From NCBI GenBank assembly GCA_001873365.1, contig MNYZ01000068.1, forward strand, positions 1 to 32,454: 32,454 nt of DNA. Direction: 5' to 3'. Each line of letters begins with the position of its first letter. Position 1 is the stretch's first letter. Both the position numbers and the translations under genes were made by a program. The notes below the pieces were generated by a model. It saw only the letters and a program-made list of their open reading frames with translations. It ran no database searches and had not been told where the DNA came from. Shown here piece by piece: positions 8,947 through 17,180 of this stretch. This DNA comes from Oscillatoriales cyanobacterium CG2_30_40_61. Lineage in GTDB: Bacteria; Cyanobacteriota; Cyanobacteriia; Cyanobacteriales; Microcoleaceae.

Positions 8947-11900
8947 TTATTCGTCTTCTTCGACTGAACTACTTAAATCATAAGTAGGTTTAGCGGGGGC
9001 AAAGTTATTGGAGGAGTAAGTCATCCGGGTGGCTGGGATATCAGCCATCAGGTCTACTTCTACATCTCGACTGCCACCTTCGTCAGTGGTTTCCACTTTA
9101 TGTACCGCAATATCCAAACACAACGATTGCAACTCCCGCATCAACACCTTGAAGGATTCCGGTGTCCCAGGACGGGGGATGGTTTTACCCTTAACAATGG
9201 CGTTGAGAGCTTCGTTGCGTCCCTGCATATCGTCGGATTTCACCGTTAACAACTCCTGCAAGGTATAGGCCGCGCCGAAGGCTTCCAAGGCCCAAACCTC
9301 CATTTCTCCAAACCGTTGTCCTCCTTGTTGGGCTTTCCCTCCCAAGGGTTGCTGCGTCACCAGCGAGTAAGGGCCCGTAGACCGGGCGTGAATCTTATCA
9401 TCAACCAAGTGAACCAGTTTCAGCATATAGGCAACACCCACGGTAACTGGTTGGTCAAAGGGTTCTCCGGTGCGACCGTCATAAACAATGCTTTTTCCGG
9501 GATTATTTTCATTAAATAACCAATCTTTCTTGGTTTTCTCCCGGGCTTCTCTCAACTTCCCGTGAACGGTTTCCCGGGACATTTCCGGCCCGTGCATTTC
9601 ATCAAAGGGAACCACTTTGAACCGTTTTTTCAGGTTTTGACCCGCCCACCCTAATAAACATTCAAAGATTTGGCCAACGTTCATCCGACTGGGTACACCC
9701 AAGGGATTGAGAACAATATCCACGGCCCGACCATCGGGCAAATAGGGCATATCCTCAATCGGCAGAATCCGAGATACAATCCCTTTATTGCCATGGCGTC
9801 CGGCCATTTTGTCCCCGACTTGGATTTTGCGTTTTTGCGCCACATAAACCCGCACCACCATATTCGCCCCAGGCGGTAACTCATCCCCCTGTTCCCGGGT
9901 AAAGACCCGCACATCCACAACCCGACCTTTTTCTCCGTTGGGAACCCGCAGGGAGTTATCCCGCACATCCCGGGCTTTTTCTCCGAAAATTGCCCGGAGT
10001 AATTTTTCTTCGGGGGGTTGGTCGGATTCCCCTTTGGGGGTGACTTTCCCCACTAAAATATCCCCGGACTCAACCCAAGCCCCGACTCGGATAATCCCGT
10101 TTCCATCGAGTTGTCGCAGGGAGTCTTCCCCGACGTTGGGAATTTCCCGGGTAATTTCTTCTGGGCCGAGTTTGGTTTGTCGGGCTTCAATTTCGTATTT
10201 TTCCACGTGGATGGAGGTATAAATATCCTCTTGGACTAAACGCTCACTAATTAAAATCGCGTCTTCGTAGTTATATCCCTCCCACGGCATATAAGTGACT
10301 AGGATATTATGACCTAATGCTAGTTCTGCCCCTTCGGTGGAGGAACCATCGGCTAACACCTGACCCGCTACCACCTGATCTCCTTCATAAACCAAGGGGC
10401 GCTGGTTTAAACAAGTGTCTTGGTTAGAACGTTGATATTTTTGTAACTCATATTCATGTTCTTTGCCCGTGGTATCCATGACTCGTATCCGTTTACCGTC
10501 AATATAGCTGACTTCCCCATCGGTACGCGAAACAATCACCATCCCACTATCCCGGGCGGCTTGGGCTTCTAGTCCGGTTCCGACTAAGGGCCGTTGTGGA
10601 CGGAGCAAGGGGACGGCTTGCCGTTGCATATTAGACCCCATCAAGGCCCGGTTAGCGTCGTCGTGTTCCAAGAAGGGAATCAAGGAGGTGGCTACAGATA
10701 CAATTTGTACCGGAGACACCGCCGCATAGTCTACCTGCATCGGGGTTGTGGTGGTGAACTCCTGGCGATACCGCACTGGAACAATTTCCCCTAAAATCGT
10801 TCCTTCGGCATCGGTGCTAATATCCCCAGGTGCCACCCGCAGGTCATCTTCTTCGTCGGCGGTCATGTACACCGCAGGTAAATCTAAGCGGACTTTGCCG
10901 TTTTCAACTTTGTTATAGGGGGTGGCAATAAATCCGTAGGGGTTGACGCGCGCTAAGGTTGCCAAAGACCCAATTAATCCCGCGTTTGGCCCTTCTGGGG
11001 TTTCAATCGGACAAATCCGTCCGTAGTGACTCGGGTGAATATCTCGGACAGCAAACCCAGCCCGTTCCCGGGTGAGTCCCCCTGGGCCCAGAGCTGATAA
11101 ACGGCGTTTATGGGTCAGTTCCGCTAAGGGATTTGTCTGATCCATAAACTGCGATAATTGGGAACTACCGAAGAATTCTTTAATCGCAGCTACTAGGGGT
11201 TTGGGGTTGACCAGGGAGGCAGGAGTTAAGGCATCGGCGTCACTCACGGTCATCCGTTCTCGGATAATTCTTTCTAAGCGGTTTAAACCCACCCGAATTT
11301 GGTTTTGTAGCAGTTCTCCCACTGACCTTACCCGACGATTTCCTAAGTGGTCAATATCATCGGTTTCTCCAATATCAAATTCTAGGTTAATTAAATAATC
11401 GATCGCCGAGAGAATATCAACGGAGGTGAGCACCCGGGTGGTATCGGGAATGGTCAGTCGCAGTTTTTTATTCAGTTTATAGCGTCCCACCCGGCCCAAA
11501 TCATAGCGTTTGGGATCAAAAAAGCGATTATTAAGCAACTGTTCTCCACCCGCCACCGTCGGGGGTTCCCCTGGACGGAGTTTGCGGTACAGTTCCATTA
11601 AGGCGTCATCTTCGGTAAATTCCCCTTCCCGTTCAATGGTTTTTTCAAAGTATTCGGGGTGACGCAGGGCATCGAAAATTTCGTTATTGGTGAGTCCCAA
11701 GGCTTTTAATAAGACCTGGGCCGATAGTTTGCGGGTTTTATCAATTCTCACCCACACTAAGTCATTTTTATCGGTTTCAAATTTTAACCAGGCGCCTCGG
11801 TTGGGAATTAAGGACGCACTATATGTCCGTCGCCCGTTTTTATCAATTTCCGATTTATAATAAACCCCCGGACTTCTGACAATTTGGTTGACGATCACTC

Positions 11901-12261
11901 GTTCAGCCCCATTGATAATAAAAGTTCCCCTTTCTGTCATTAGGGGTAAGTCCCCAATAAATACTTCTTGTTCTTTAATTTCTCCAGTTTCTTTATTAAT
12001 TAAACGGGTCGGAACGTACATTTGCACGGCGTAGGTACTATCCCGCCGTTTGGCTTCGTCAACGTCATATTTAGGACGTTTGAGTTTATAATCTTTGGCT
12101 AAAAAATGCAGTTCTAATTTACCTGTATAGTCGGTAATCGGGGAGAAACTTTCTAATTCTTCAATTAGCCCGGCTTCTAAAAACCAACGGAAACTTGACC
12201 GTTGAATTTCAATTAAGTCAGGGAGTAAAAAAGTGGGTTCGTTATGGGTTAGACTTGCCAT
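8947..12261 (-). CDS. rpoB: DNA-directed RNA polymerase beta subunit
   Basis: The 1104-residue protein is full length for a cyanobacterial beta subunit (about 1100). Landmarks in order are [19 protein letters not shown] at the N-terminus, the rifampicin-pocket region ([20 protein letters not shown] then [12 protein letters not shown]), [20 protein letters not shown], the flap and nucleotide-contact segments ([36 protein letters not shown]), and C-terminal clamp residues ([20 protein letters not shown]). The tail ends in acidic EEDE. It is the first rpo gene of the operon, downstream of tatD. A heptamer repeat starts two bases from the ATG, leaving no space for a Shine-Dalgarno. Confidence 0.98.
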   Translation of the reverse strand: MASLTHNEPTFLLPDLIEIQRSSFRWFLEAGLIEELESFSPITDYTGKLELHFLAKDYKLKRPKYDVDEAKRRDSTYAVQMYVPTRLINKETGEIKEQEVFIGDLPLMTERGTFIINGAERVIVNQIVRSPGVYYKSEIDKNGRRTYSASLIPNRGAWLKFETDKNDLVWVRIDKTRKLSAQVLLKALGLTNNEIFDALRHPEYFEKTIEREGEFTEDDALMELYRKLRPGEPPTVAGGEQLLNNRFFDPKRYDLGRVGRYKLNKKLRLTIPDTTRVLTSVDILSAIDYLINLEFDIGETDDIDHLGNRRVRSVGELLQNQIRVGLNRLERIIRERMTVSDADALTPASLVNPKPLVAAIKEFFGSSQLSQFMDQTNPLAELTHKRRLSALGPGGLTRERAGFAVRDIHPSHYGRICPIETPEGPNAGLIGSLATLARVNPYGFIATPYNKVENGKVRLDLPAVYMTADEEDDLRVAPGDISTDAEGTILGEIVPVRYRQEFTTTTPMQVDYAAVSPVQIVSVATSLIPFLEHDDANRALMGSNMQRQAVPLLRPQRPLVGTGLEAQAARDSGMVIVSRTDGEVSYIDGKRIRVMDTTGKEHEYELQKYQRSNQDTCLNQRPLVYEGDQVVAGQVLADGSSTEGAELALGHNILVTYMPWEGYNYEDAILISERLVQEDIYTSIHVEKYEIEARQTKLGPEEITREIPNVGEDSLRQLDGNGIIRVGAWVESGDILVGKVTPKGESDQPPEEKLLRAIFGEKARDVRDNSLRVPNGEKGRVVDVRVFTREQGDELPPGANMVVRVYVAQKRKIQVGDKMAGRHGNKGIVSRILPIEDMPYLPDGRAVDIVLNPLGVPSRMNVGQIFECLLGWAGQNLKKRFKVVPFDEMHGPEMSRETVHGKLREAREKTKKDWLFNENNPGKSIVYDGRTGEPFDQPVTVGVAYMLKLVHLVDDKIHARSTGPYSLVTQQPLGGKAQQGGQRFGEMEVWALEAFGAAYTLQELLTVKSDDMQGRNEALNAIVKGKTIPRPGTPESFKVLMRELQSLCLDIAVHKVETTDEGGSRDVEVDLMADIPATRMTYSSNNFAPAKPTYDLSSSVEEDE

Positions 12262-12263
12262 TT

Positions 12264-12434
12264 ATCAGTTATCAGTAATCAGTTATCAATTATCAGTGAT
12301 TTAGTTAATTGTTATCAGTTATCAATAATCAGTCATCAGTCATCAGTTAATCGTTAAGAAGTTTACAGTTAATTTATTAACTCCTCAACTGATCACTCCT
12401 CAACTGATAACTGTTAACTGATTACTGATAACTG
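12264..12434. repeat. Inverted heptamer-repeat arms in the tatD-rpoB spacer
   Basis: CAGTTAT/CAGTAAT units on the left (12264-12345) face complementary ACTGATAACTGTTA units on the right (12390-12434), so the spacer can form a long stem-loop. The right arm continues 21 bases into the tatD frame as three exact 7-bp units. Confidence 0.85.
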
Positions 12435-13199
12435 AAAGAGTTGACAGGCGTTATCGGTGGTTTGTTGAGATAGGGTTTCTAGGGAAATGTCCCGCAGTCG
12501 GGCAACGGTTTCGGCAACGTGACGCACAAAGGCGGGTTCGTTACGTTTTCCCCGTTGGGGAACAGGCGCTAGAAAAGGACAGTCCGTTTCGATTAAAATT
12601 CGATCGGACGGAACTAGACGGGCGCATTCCTGAATGGCGATCGCATTTTTAAAGGTCACGGTTCCGCTAAAGCTGATATACAGTCCCAACTTCAGAAACT
12701 CCTGCTGTTCGTCGGGGGTGCCTCCCCAACAGTGCATCACCCCGGAAACTTTGCCCCGTTGTTGCCAAAACTGCCTTAATAGAGGAATCATGGTTTCTGC
12801 CGCCTCCCGACAATGAATAATCACAGGTTTATGCAAACGATATGCAATTTCTAGCTGTTCGGTAAATACCTGGATTTGTTGCTCCCGGTTATCGGCTTTA
12901 TAGAAATCTAACCCCATTTCCCCAATCGCCACGACTCGATCATCTGATTCGGCAAGTTGGGTAATGATTTGGGCCGAGGTGGAATTCCAGAGTTTAGCAT
13001 CCAAGGGATGCAACCCAACAGCAAAGCTCAGTTCCGGGACTTGATTGGCAATTTCCTGTATTTCCTGAAATTCCCCAGGGTGAACACAGGAATGCACCAA
13101 ACGGACTACTCCCGCCTCTTGCCATCTCTGCCGAATTCCTTCCAAGTCGGATGCCAATTCTTTGAAGTTAATATGGACGTGGGTATCGATCAGTTGCAT
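12414..13199 (-). CDS. TatD family metal-dependent hydrolase (DNase-type)
   Basis: The 261-residue protein has the TatD TIM-barrel metal ligands: HVH at 7-9, E94 in GEMGLDFY, H129 in IIHCRE, H156 in MHCWGG and D206 in ETDCPF. Family members are metal-dependent nucleases acting on DNA, and some act in quality control of tRNA or D-amino-acid peptides. The ATG at 13199 ([12 protein letters not shown]) is chosen over an upstream TTG at 13226, because it has AAGGGG just upstream and places HVH in the usual position. The last six residues QLSVIS and the stop are encoded entirely by heptamer repeat units. The gene lies between rpsT and rpoB. Confidence 0.9.
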   Translation of the reverse strand: MQLIDTHVHINFKELASDLEGIRQRWQEAGVVRLVHSCVHPGEFQEIQEIANQVPELSFAVGLHPLDAKLWNSTSAQIITQLAESDDRVVAIGEMGLDFYKADNREQQIQVFTEQLEIAYRLHKPVIIHCREAAETMIPLLRQFWQQRGKVSGVMHCWGGTPDEQQEFLKLGLYISFSGTVTFKNAIAIQECARLVPSDRILIETDCPFLAPVPQRGKRNEPAFVRHVAETVARLRDISLETLSQQTTDNACQLFQLSVIS

Positions 13200-13365
13200 A
13201 GTCCCCTTACTCAGATTCATCAGCAATCAGTGATCAATTTGGCAGTGCCAGCGTCCTCGCGGGCTGGTTTGTTTCTATTACCCGCATCCTTACCTGGCTA
13301 AGATTTGACTACTAATTATTCACTCCCAACTGATTACTGATTACTGTTGACTGAACAATGATCAG

Positions 13366-13695
<330 letters not shown>

Positions 13696-13722
13696 TTAGA
13701 GATACTCAGTTACAGACATACC

Positions 13723-13750
13723 AATATAGCATTTATTTTGTCAAATTCAA
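13723..13750 (-). promoter_or_regulatory. Possible promoter of the rpsT-rpo cluster
   Basis: On the minus strand TTGAAT (13745-13750) and TATATT (13723-13728) are separated by 16 bases, about 60 bases before the rpsT start codon. A TTGACA in the spacer is too close to the -10 to act with it. Sequence match only. Confidence 0.35.
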
Positions 13751-13878
13751 CCTATCTTCCTATTTAGCCATAGGAAGAATCAGGAAAATTCTGGATTTGA
13801 GTCATTGTAGCAAAAAAATGGGTTTAACGCCTTCTTATGACTTCGATCCCCTCAGTCACCATCTAGGATAGCTTTTTG

Positions 13879-13887
13879 TGCTATACT
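13879..13887 (+). promoter_or_regulatory. Extended -10 promoter (TGC-TATACT)
   Basis: TATACT (13882-13887) is preceded by TGC, forming an extended -10 element. No good -35 is visible. It lies immediately before the structured segment that follows and about 210 bases before hisD. Confidence 0.5.
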
Positions 13888-13889
13888 GA

Positions 13890-14076
13890 ACCAGATATGA
13901 ATCCCTAGAGTCTTGCCCCTGTGGCTAAAACTCTAAAAAAGTATCGCTCAAGGATACAAAGTCTGGGTAAGGACAAGGAACAAGGGAGAGAAATTCTCCA
14001 CCCGGGTTAATAAGCCTTGGGGGTCAAGACCTTCATCCCTGTTGTCTGTTCCGTATCTAGTTCCTGTGTGTTTTTT
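13890..14076 (+). ncRNA. Candidate structured RNA with paired ends (6S-like?) upstream of hisD
   Basis: Right after the extended -10 box, GAACCAGATATG (13888-13899) can pair with CGTATCTAGTTC (14052-14063): 11 of 12 positions including one G-U. Further in, TCTTG-CCCC-...-GGCT (13911-13926) pairs with AGCC-...-GGGG-T-CAAGA (14013-14029). Inner hairpins are TAGAGT/ACTCTA, GTATC/GATAC (13941-13957) and GGAGA/TCTCC (13985-13999). A run of six T at 14071-14076 follows. The implied RNA is about 185 bases with a closing stem and interior loops, the general shape and size of cyanobacterial 6S RNA. The primary sequence was not matched to a known family. A structured hisD leader is the main alternative. 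Confidence 0.42.
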
Positions 14077-14098
14077 AAGGTTGGCACTCCGAATCACC

Positions 14099-15394
14099 AT
14101 GCTGCGAATTATTACTCAGTGGGTTGAAGCACAAGCTGAATTACGACGGATCTCTGACCGTACCCATGATGACGCCATGATCCATAAAGAAGCAACCGTG
14201 CGGGAAGTCTTGCAAACGGTTCGGCGTCAAGGGGATAAGGCACTTCTGCACTATACGGAAGAATTCGATCAAAAAATATTGACATTAGACGAGTTGCGGG
14301 TGAGTGGTTCGGAGTTGGACGCAGCTTACCAGCAAGTATCTAAGGAATTATTGGATGCGATCGGGTTTGCCCGTAAACAAATTGAAGCCTTTCACCGCCA
14401 GCGCACTCCTAAATCCTGGGTGCAGTTTGGAGATGATGATATTGTCCTCGGTAAACGGTTTACCCCCGTTGACCGGGCGGGTTTATATGTACCCGGGGGC
14501 AAAGCTTCATACCCCAGTACGGTTCTAATGAATGCGGTTCCGGCTCAGGTGGCCAAGGTTCCCCGGATTGTGATGGTAACTCCCCCTGGCCCAGATTCTA
14601 AGGTAAATCCGGCGGTGTTGGTGGCCGCACAGGAAGCGGGAATTCAAGAAATTTATCGCGTGGGCGGGGCCCAGGCGATCGCAGCCTTGGCCTATGGCAC
14701 GGAAACCATCCCAAAAGTGGATGTGATTACGGGGCCGGGTAATATTTATGTCACCTTGGCGAAAAAATTGGTTTATGGCACGGTGGGCATTGATTCCCTA
14801 GCCGGGCCATCGGAAGTTCTGATTATTGCTGATGGGGCAGCCAACCCGGTTCACGTCGCGGCGGATTTATTGGCCCAAGCTGAACATGATAGCCTAGCGG
14901 CGGCAATTTTATTAACAACGGATTCGGCCTTAGCCCGCCAGGTGGTGGCCGAGGTAGAAAGGCAGTTGGTCAACCATCCCCGACGCACTTTAACAGAAAA
15001 AGCGATCGCCCACTATGGGGTGGTGGTGGTTGTCGATTCCTTGGAGGCGGCGGCCCAGTTGTCTAATGAGTTTGCCCCGGAACACTTGGAATTAGAAGTG
15101 GCCGAACCCTGGGACTTGCTGGAGAAAATTCGCCATGCGGGAGCAATATTTTTAGGTTGTTCGACCCCGGAGGCGGTTGGGGATTATTTGGCTGGCCCTA
15201 ACCATACCTTACCCACATCGGGGGCAGCCCGTTATGCCTCGGCCTTGGGGGTGGAAACGTTTATGAAACATTCGAGTTTAATTCAGTATTCCCCCACGGC
15301 TTTACAGAAAGTTGCCGGAGCTATTCAGGTGTTGACCGATGCGGAGGGTCTACCTTCCCACGGGGACTCGGTGCGGTTGAGAACTCAACCCTAG
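14099..15394 (+). CDS. hisD: Histidinol dehydrogenase
   Basis: This enzyme catalyses the last two steps of histidine synthesis, oxidising L-histidinol to L-histidine with two NAD+. The 431-residue chain (usual length about 430) has the zinc ligands Q260, H263, D362 and H421, the catalytic pair E328-H329 in FAPEHLELE, and the family signature DSLAGPSEVLIIADGAANPV. The ATG at 14099 (MLRIITQW) is chosen over a TTG at 14042, which would add 19 residues lying within the preceding structured RNA. It stands apart from other his genes, as is normal in cyanobacteria. It is divergent from rpsT. Confidence 0.96.
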   Translation: MLRIITQWVEAQAELRRISDRTHDDAMIHKEATVREVLQTVRRQGDKALLHYTEEFDQKILTLDELRVSGSELDAAYQQVSKELLDAIGFARKQIEAFHRQRTPKSWVQFGDDDIVLGKRFTPVDRAGLYVPGGKASYPSTVLMNAVPAQVAKVPRIVMVTPPGPDSKVNPAVLVAAQEAGIQEIYRVGGAQAIAALAYGTETIPKVDVITGPGNIYVTLAKKLVYGTVGIDSLAGPSEVLIIADGAANPVHVAADLLAQAEHDSLAAAILLTTDSALARQVVAEVERQLVNHPRRTLTEKAIAHYGVVVVVDSLEAAAQLSNEFAPEHLELEVAEPWDLLEKIRHAGAIFLGCSTPEAVGDYLAGPNHTLPTSGAARYASALGVETFMKHSSLIQYSPTALQKVAGAIQVLTDAEGLPSHGDSVRLRTQP

Positions 15395-15494
15395 AATCAA
15401 TTTCCAAGGGTTGCGGGTAACGTCTTGGCTTTAGAATGGGATTCTGTAGATTTCAATTTCGGTGACTTTCGGTGTTGTTTAGAGGAGACGTTGT

Positions 15495-15926
15495 GTGCTG
15501 AATACGATTTTGGTTGCTGTGGATGATTCACCGACTGCGGAATTTGTGATTAAGACGGCTTGTCAACTGCGATTGCAACCCACAACCAACGTGATCTTCT
15601 GTCATATTGTTCCAACGGTGGAATCGGATTTTGATCTGGTGGCCGATCGGCCGCGTCCGGGTGCGGATGAGTTTCCCTATGGTCATCTGGAAAAGCAACT
15701 TAGGGCTTATCAGGATCAGTTCGATTGTCAGACTGAAATTGAGATTGTAGCCGGAGACCCGGCGGAGGAAATTATTCGTTTGGCTAATATATATAAGGCG
15801 GATTTGATTATTATTGGAAATCGCGGACTCACGGGGGTAAAACGAATTCTGGAAGGGTCGGTGAGTTCCCAGGTAGTATCGGAAGCTAATTGTTCGGTTT
15901 TGGTAGTTAAGGAAGTTAATAGTTAG
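15495..15926 (+). CDS. Universal stress protein (UspA family)
   Basis: The 143-residue protein is a single Usp domain. It begins MLNTILVAVDDSPTAEFV with the conserved Asp near the N-terminus. It ends with the ATP-binding signature G-2x-G-9x-G-S (GNRGLTGVKRILEGSVS) before the final strand SVLVVKE. Presence of the signature suggests an ATP-binding member. The start is a GTG, supported by AGAGGAG five bases upstream (15481-15487). Usp proteins modulate stress responses; the specific target is unknown. It follows hisD with a 100-base gap and may have its own promoter. Confidence 0.92.
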   Translation: MLNTILVAVDDSPTAEFVIKTACQLRLQPTTNVIFCHIVPTVESDFDLVADRPRPGADEFPYGHLEKQLRAYQDQFDCQTEIEIVAGDPAEEIIRLANIYKADLIIIGNRGLTGVKRILEGSVSSQVVSEANCSVLVVKEVNS

Positions 15927-15990
15927 TGGGAAGTTGCGATCGCTGAATGTTTTTTAAGTATCGATTTTATATTATTTATTTGAGATAATT

Positions 15991-16111
15991 TTAGCTTCAA
16001 CCTCGTTTCTAGCTTCTAGCTAGAAATGCAATTCAGGAGGCTCTGCCTCCTATAACAGAAGGCGGAGCCTTCCAATAGGCATTCCCAGGCTGGAGCCTGG
16101 GAACGAGAGAA
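15991..16111. repeat. 121-bp quadruple-hairpin repeat, left copy
   Basis: The copy contains four successive inverted repeats: TTTCTAGCT/AGCTAGAAA (16006-16026), AGGAGGC/GCCTCCT (16035-16051), GAAGGC/GCCTTC (16058-16072) and TTCCCAGGCT/AGCCTGGGAA (16082-16103). All four stems are perfect. It matches 16919-17039 with three mismatches in 121 bases, in the same orientation. There is no coding capacity. It has the look of a non-autonomous palindromic repeat. The remainder of the 15927-16218 gap holds the operator and little else. Confidence 0.9.
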
Positions 16112-16193
16112 AAGAGTTAAAACGAGAGCTAGTGCGGATACTGGCTATGTTTTTAGATAGGATTTTTAAGTATAAACTAACCATACTAAATCA

Positions 16194-16209
16194 ATATCAG
16201 ATCTGATAT
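16194..16209. promoter_or_regulatory. Perfect 16-bp palindrome before the toxin gene, probable operator
   Basis: ATATCAGATCTGATAT is a perfect palindrome ending nine bases before the toxin ATG. Toxin-antitoxin operons are commonly repressed by the antitoxin bound to such a site, so it is a likely autoregulatory operator. Possible -10 boxes (TATAAA, CATACT) lie 10-25 bases upstream. Confidence 0.55.
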
Positions 16210-16218
16210 CTTTAGAGG

Positions 16219-16557
16219 ATGAATCAACAAAATAAACCCTTATTATGGTTGCACGGAGAAGTTAAAACTCCACCTTTTAGTCAAAATGCAAGAATTGAAG
16301 CAGGTGTTTTTTTAAGGAGGTTACAGCAAGGTGAAAATTTGGGGATGCCCCATTCTCGACCCATGCCTAGTATTGGAAACAACTGCCACGAGTTAAGAAT
16401 CCGAGATAGTCACCAAATTTGGCGGATTATTTATCGAATTGATCAGGATGCTATTGTAATTGTTGATATTTTTAGTAAAACAGCCAGAACAACACCAAAA
16501 ATAGTAATTGAAAATTGTAAAAAGAGGTTGAGTCAATATGATAGAGATCAGTTCTAA
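16219..16557 (+). CDS. Type II toxin, RelE/ParE superfamily, phage Gp49-like
   Basis: The 112-residue basic protein carries the Gp49-like pattern: LLWLHGEVKTPPFSQNARIEAG at the N-terminus, LRRLQQGENLGMPHSRPMPSIG, then CHELRIRDSHQIWRIIYRID and a C-terminal KTPKIVIENCKKRL. Relatives are ribosome-dependent mRNA interferases of the RelE/HigB fold; cleavage by this one is inferred. It precedes its antitoxin, the HigBA-type order, and the genes overlap by 20 bases. AGAGG directly touches the ATG, an unusually short Shine-Dalgarno spacing that may keep toxin translation low. The pair is enclosed by two 121-bp repeats. Confidence 0.85.
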   Translation: MNQQNKPLLWLHGEVKTPPFSQNARIEAGVFLRRLQQGENLGMPHSRPMPSIGNNCHELRIRDSHQIWRIIYRIDQDAIVIVDIFSKTARTTPKIVIENCKKRLSQYDRDQF

Positions 16558-16879
16558 TAGTTCAATGGACGAAGAAAAAAAGAAACGCTTAGAAGCCAAA
16601 GGGTGGAAAGTTGGAACTGTTGCTGAGTTTTTGGAACTAACACCAGAAGAAGCAATATTAGTTGAAATTAAATTAGCCTTAAGTCGTAACTTAAAAGAAC
16701 GTCGTCAAAAGTTGATGACAGAATTAGAGTTAACTGAAAAAACAAATTCTAGTCAAATTCCTATTATTAAATTAGAAAATGAGGCGGATTCTGTATCTAT
16801 TGAGTTATTAATTAAGGGGATTTTAGCGACAGGCGCAACCCCCCAAGAAATCGGGGACGTAATTTCTAGTATAGGGTAA
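16538..16879 (+). CDS. HTH-type antitoxin partner of the Gp49-like toxin
   Basis: The 113-residue protein has the sequence of the XRE-like antitoxins paired with Gp49-like toxins: KGWKVGTVAEFLELTPEEAILVEIKLALS, a RNLKERRQKLM segment, and a C-terminal SIELLIKGILATGATPQEIGDVISS. It should bind and neutralise the toxin and repress the operon through the upstream palindrome. The ATG at 16538 has AGAGG ten bases upstream and overlaps the toxin. An alternative ATG at 16565 (MDEEKKKRLEAKGW) matches the usual N-terminus of relatives but has no Shine-Dalgarno. Confidence 0.83.
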   Translation: MIEISSNSSMDEEKKKRLEAKGWKVGTVAEFLELTPEEAILVEIKLALSRNLKERRQKLMTELELTEKTNSSQIPIIKLENEADSVSIELLIKGILATGATPQEIGDVISSIG

Positions 16880-16918
16880 TTAAAAATAGTCTTTATATTA
16901 GATTTCGCTTTTGTTGGA

Positions 16919-17039
16919 TTAGCTTCAACCTCGTTTCTAGCTTCTAGCTAGAAATGGGATTCAGGAGGCTCTGCCTCCTATAACAGAAGGCGGAGCCTTC
17001 CAGTAGGCATTCCCAGGCTGGAGCCTGGGAACGAGAGAA
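16919..17039. repeat. 121-bp quadruple-hairpin repeat, right copy
   Basis: This is a direct repeat of 15991-16111 with three substitutions, and all four hairpin stems are preserved. It starts 40 bases after the antitoxin stop and may also serve as a transcript end for the pair. Confidence 0.9.
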
Positions 17040-17047
17040 CGAGAGAA

Positions 17048-17159
17048 AACCCGCCCCTACAAATTTTGTGGAATGTAGGGGCGGGTTCGAGTCAATTTTT
17101 GTGATGATCATTAACCTAAATAAACCCGCCCTATCTGTCCACAAATGCAGGGGCGGGTT
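17048..17159. terminator. Two GC-rich hairpins between convergent genes
   Basis: A perfect 14-bp stem AACCCGCCCCTACA/TGTAGGGGCGGGTT (17048-17061 and 17074-17087) is followed by TCGAGTCAATTTTTG. A second hairpin shares AACCCGCC/GGCGGGTT (17123-17130 and 17152-17159). They lie between the antitoxin (plus) and the protease gene (minus) and probably act as a bidirectional transcription stop. The shared arms suggest both derive from one repeat family. Confidence 0.55.
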
Positions 17160-17180
17160 GTCTAGGAACAAGAAGAAAAG

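Noticed and set aside
2898-11398. Numerous 60-120-residue plus-strand frames opposite rpoC2, rpoC1 and rpoB
   Set aside because: They are antisense to essential, conserved genes and show no domain or start signal.
13247-13267. CCAGC/GCTGG hairpin between rpsT and tatD as a terminator
   Set aside because: The stem is only five pairs and no T run follows on the minus strand.
14042-14098. TTG start giving 19 more residues for hisD
   Set aside because: The added residues do not resemble HisD N-termini and lie in the structured RNA region; the ATG at 14099 gives the normal length.
16393-16599. 68-residue minus-strand frame across the toxin-antitoxin junction
   Set aside because: It is antisense to two genes with clear family matches and has no resemblance to known proteins.
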